A stretch of DNA of 64,000 nucleotides from Sisyra terminalis (taxonomy: Eukaryota; Arthropoda; Insecta; Neuroptera; Sisyridae): positions 62,001 to 126,000 of the forward strand of contig OY292277.1 in the NCBI GenBank assembly GCA_958496175.1, given 5' to 3'. Position 1 is the stretch's first letter. Every line of letters starts with the position of its first letter. Below, in pieces: positions 63,081 to 64,000 of the stretch. Position numbers and translations under genes: made by a program. The notes beneath the pieces are model-generated. The model did not search any database and was not told the DNA's origin. It was given only the letters and a program-made list of their open reading frames with translations.

Positions 63081-64000
63081 ATTTTCCTCGTTTGTTAAAT
63101 TCAAATTATCTCACAATTTTAAAAATCAATACAAAATTGAACAGTCTTTTCACATATAAATTTTCCTCGTTTGTTAAATTCAAATTTTCTCACAATTGCA
63201 AAAATCAATACAAAATTGATCAGTCTTTTCACATATAAATTTTCCTCGTTTGTTAAATTCAAATTTTCTCACAATTGTAAAAATCAATACAAAATTGAAC
63301 AGTCATTTCAAATATAAATTTTCCTCGTTTGTTAAATTCAAATTTTCTCACAATTGTAAAAATCAATACAAAATTGAACAGTCTTTTCACATATAAATTT
63401 TCCTCGTTTGTTAAATTCAAATTTTCTAAACTGGTAAAAATCAATACAAAATTGAACAGTCTTTTCAAATATAAATTTTCTTCGTTTGTTAAATTCAAAT
63501 TTTCTCACAATTTTAAAAATCAATACAAAATTGAACAGTCTTTTCAAATATAAATTCTCCTCGTTTGTTAAATTCAAATTTTCTAAACTAGTAAAAATCA
63601 ATACAAAATTGAACAGTCTTTTCAAATATAAATTTTCCTCGTTTGTTAAATTCAAATTTTCTCACAATTTTAAAAATCAATACAAAATTGAACAGTCTTT
63701 TCAAATATAAATTCTCCTCGTTTGTTAAATTCAAATTTTCTAAACTAGTAAAATTCAACACAAAATTGAACAGTCTTTTCAAATATAAATTTTCCTCGTT
63801 TGTTAAATTCAAATTTACTCACAATTGTAAAAATCAATACAAAATTGAACAGTCTTTTCAAATATAAATTTTCCTCGTTTGTTAAATTCAAATTTTCTCA
63901 CAATTTTAAAAATCAATACAAAATTGAACAGTCTTTTTACATATAAATTTTCCTCGTTTGTTAAATTCAAATTTTCTCACAATTGTAAAAATCAATACAA
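63081..64000. repeat. Satellite with private variants to the window end
   Basis: Private changes cluster here: aaattatctcac (about 63105), attgcaaaaatc (about 63197), gatcagtc (about 63219), gtcatttcaaata next to an H monomer (about 63302) and aaaattcaacacaa (about 63751). No constant-offset partner was found. The array continues beyond base 64000. Confidence 0.78.

Larger units (their letters stand above)
1..64000. repeat. 78/79-bp AT-rich satellite array filling the whole window
   Basis: Every stretch from the first to the last base is the same monomer repeated head to tail in one orientation. Recurrent core words such as aatcaatacaaaattgaac and cctcgtttgttaaattcaa return every 78 or 79 bases. 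Both window ends fall inside the array, so its true length is greater than 64 kb. The number of monomers is about 815, from length divided by period. Composition of the reference monomer is 31 A, 31 T, 12 C, 5 G, with one CpG in cctcgttt. There is no unique interruption, no reversed monomer and no mobile element. Arrays like this are known as satellite DNA in eukaryotic heterochromatin and centromeres; a centromeric role here is only an inference. No gene is present in any interval. Confidence 0.98.

Noticed and set aside
1..64000. CRISPR array
   Set aside because: The period is regular, but the whole 78-79 bp unit is conserved. There are no unique spacers between short repeats and no cas genes.
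1..64000. Telomeric repeats, tRNA or rRNA genes, and rho-independent terminators
   Set aside because: No G-rich short telomere repeat was seen. No structured RNA core motif appears, and the T-runs are part of every monomer without a GC stem.

Overview
The entire 64 kb window is one uninterrupted, head-to-tail tandem array of an AT-rich satellite with a 78/79-bp monomer, about 815 monomers in all. I see no unique sequence, no inverted monomer, no inserted mobile element, and no protein, tRNA or rRNA gene. The reference monomer is 31 A, 31 T, 12 C and 5 G (about 21.5% GC). It begins aaattcaaattttct, passes through a variable box, then aatcaatacaaaattgaac, agtctttt, a variable four-to-six-base box, tataaattttcctcg and tttgtt. 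A 64 kb array of this kind points to a eukaryotic genome with AT-rich heterochromatic or centromere-type satellite, almost certainly assembled from long reads. The species cannot be named from this sequence.

Two monomer classes alternate irregularly. Class H (79 bp) carries ctcacaattgtaaaa or ctcacaattttaaaa. Class K (78 bp) carries ctaaactggtaaaa or ctaaactagtaaaa. Further markers are caaata, cacata, tacata, catata or tcata after the cttt run, and aaattttcc, aaattctcc, aaagtttcc or aaattttcttc near the end. Common local patterns are HK dimers (157 bp) and HHK trimers (236 bp).

Above the monomer lies a patchwork of large duplications that can be followed by constant offsets of marker variants. 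Region by region: 1.36-4.29 kb, an 18-monomer unit (1,411 bp) repeated in tandem, with a contracted third copy to 4.86 kb; 4.53-5.60 kb, a 7-monomer (551 bp) duplication; 4.89-13.89 kb, a 58-monomer (4,557 bp) tandem duplication with about 4.44 kb matching end to end; 14.6-22.7 kb, nested 15-monomer (1,176/1,177 bp) and 36- or 38-monomer (2,824/2,980 bp) duplications; 23.7-24.2 kb, a small island of private variants; 25.3-27.8 kb, a 754-bp block repeated 1,729 bp apart whose second half also opens the window; 28.4-36.05 kb, 27-monomer (2,120 bp) and related units; 36.18-41.07 kb, a 31-monomer (2,432 bp) tandem pair; 42.6-54.0 kb, long blocks repeated at 5-7 kb distance, with a mosaic junction near 51.45 kb; 54.2-57.9 kb, 15- and 21-monomer units; 57.3-62.4 kb, 2.4 copies of a 27-monomer unit; 62.4-64.0 kb, a copy of the 38.6 kb cassette followed by more divergent monomers.

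There are no genes to work together. Short open frames occur on both strands because 78 is a multiple of three and two of three frames in the monomer lack stops. They nearly all begin at TTG, repeat the same 26-residue pattern and are by-products of the satellite. The interest of the window is its multi-level repeat organisation: dimorphic monomers, several higher-order periods, recent long duplications and visible recombination mosaics. Block boundaries quoted to the base were read by eye from the first mismatch; those marked 'about' are good to a few tens of bases.
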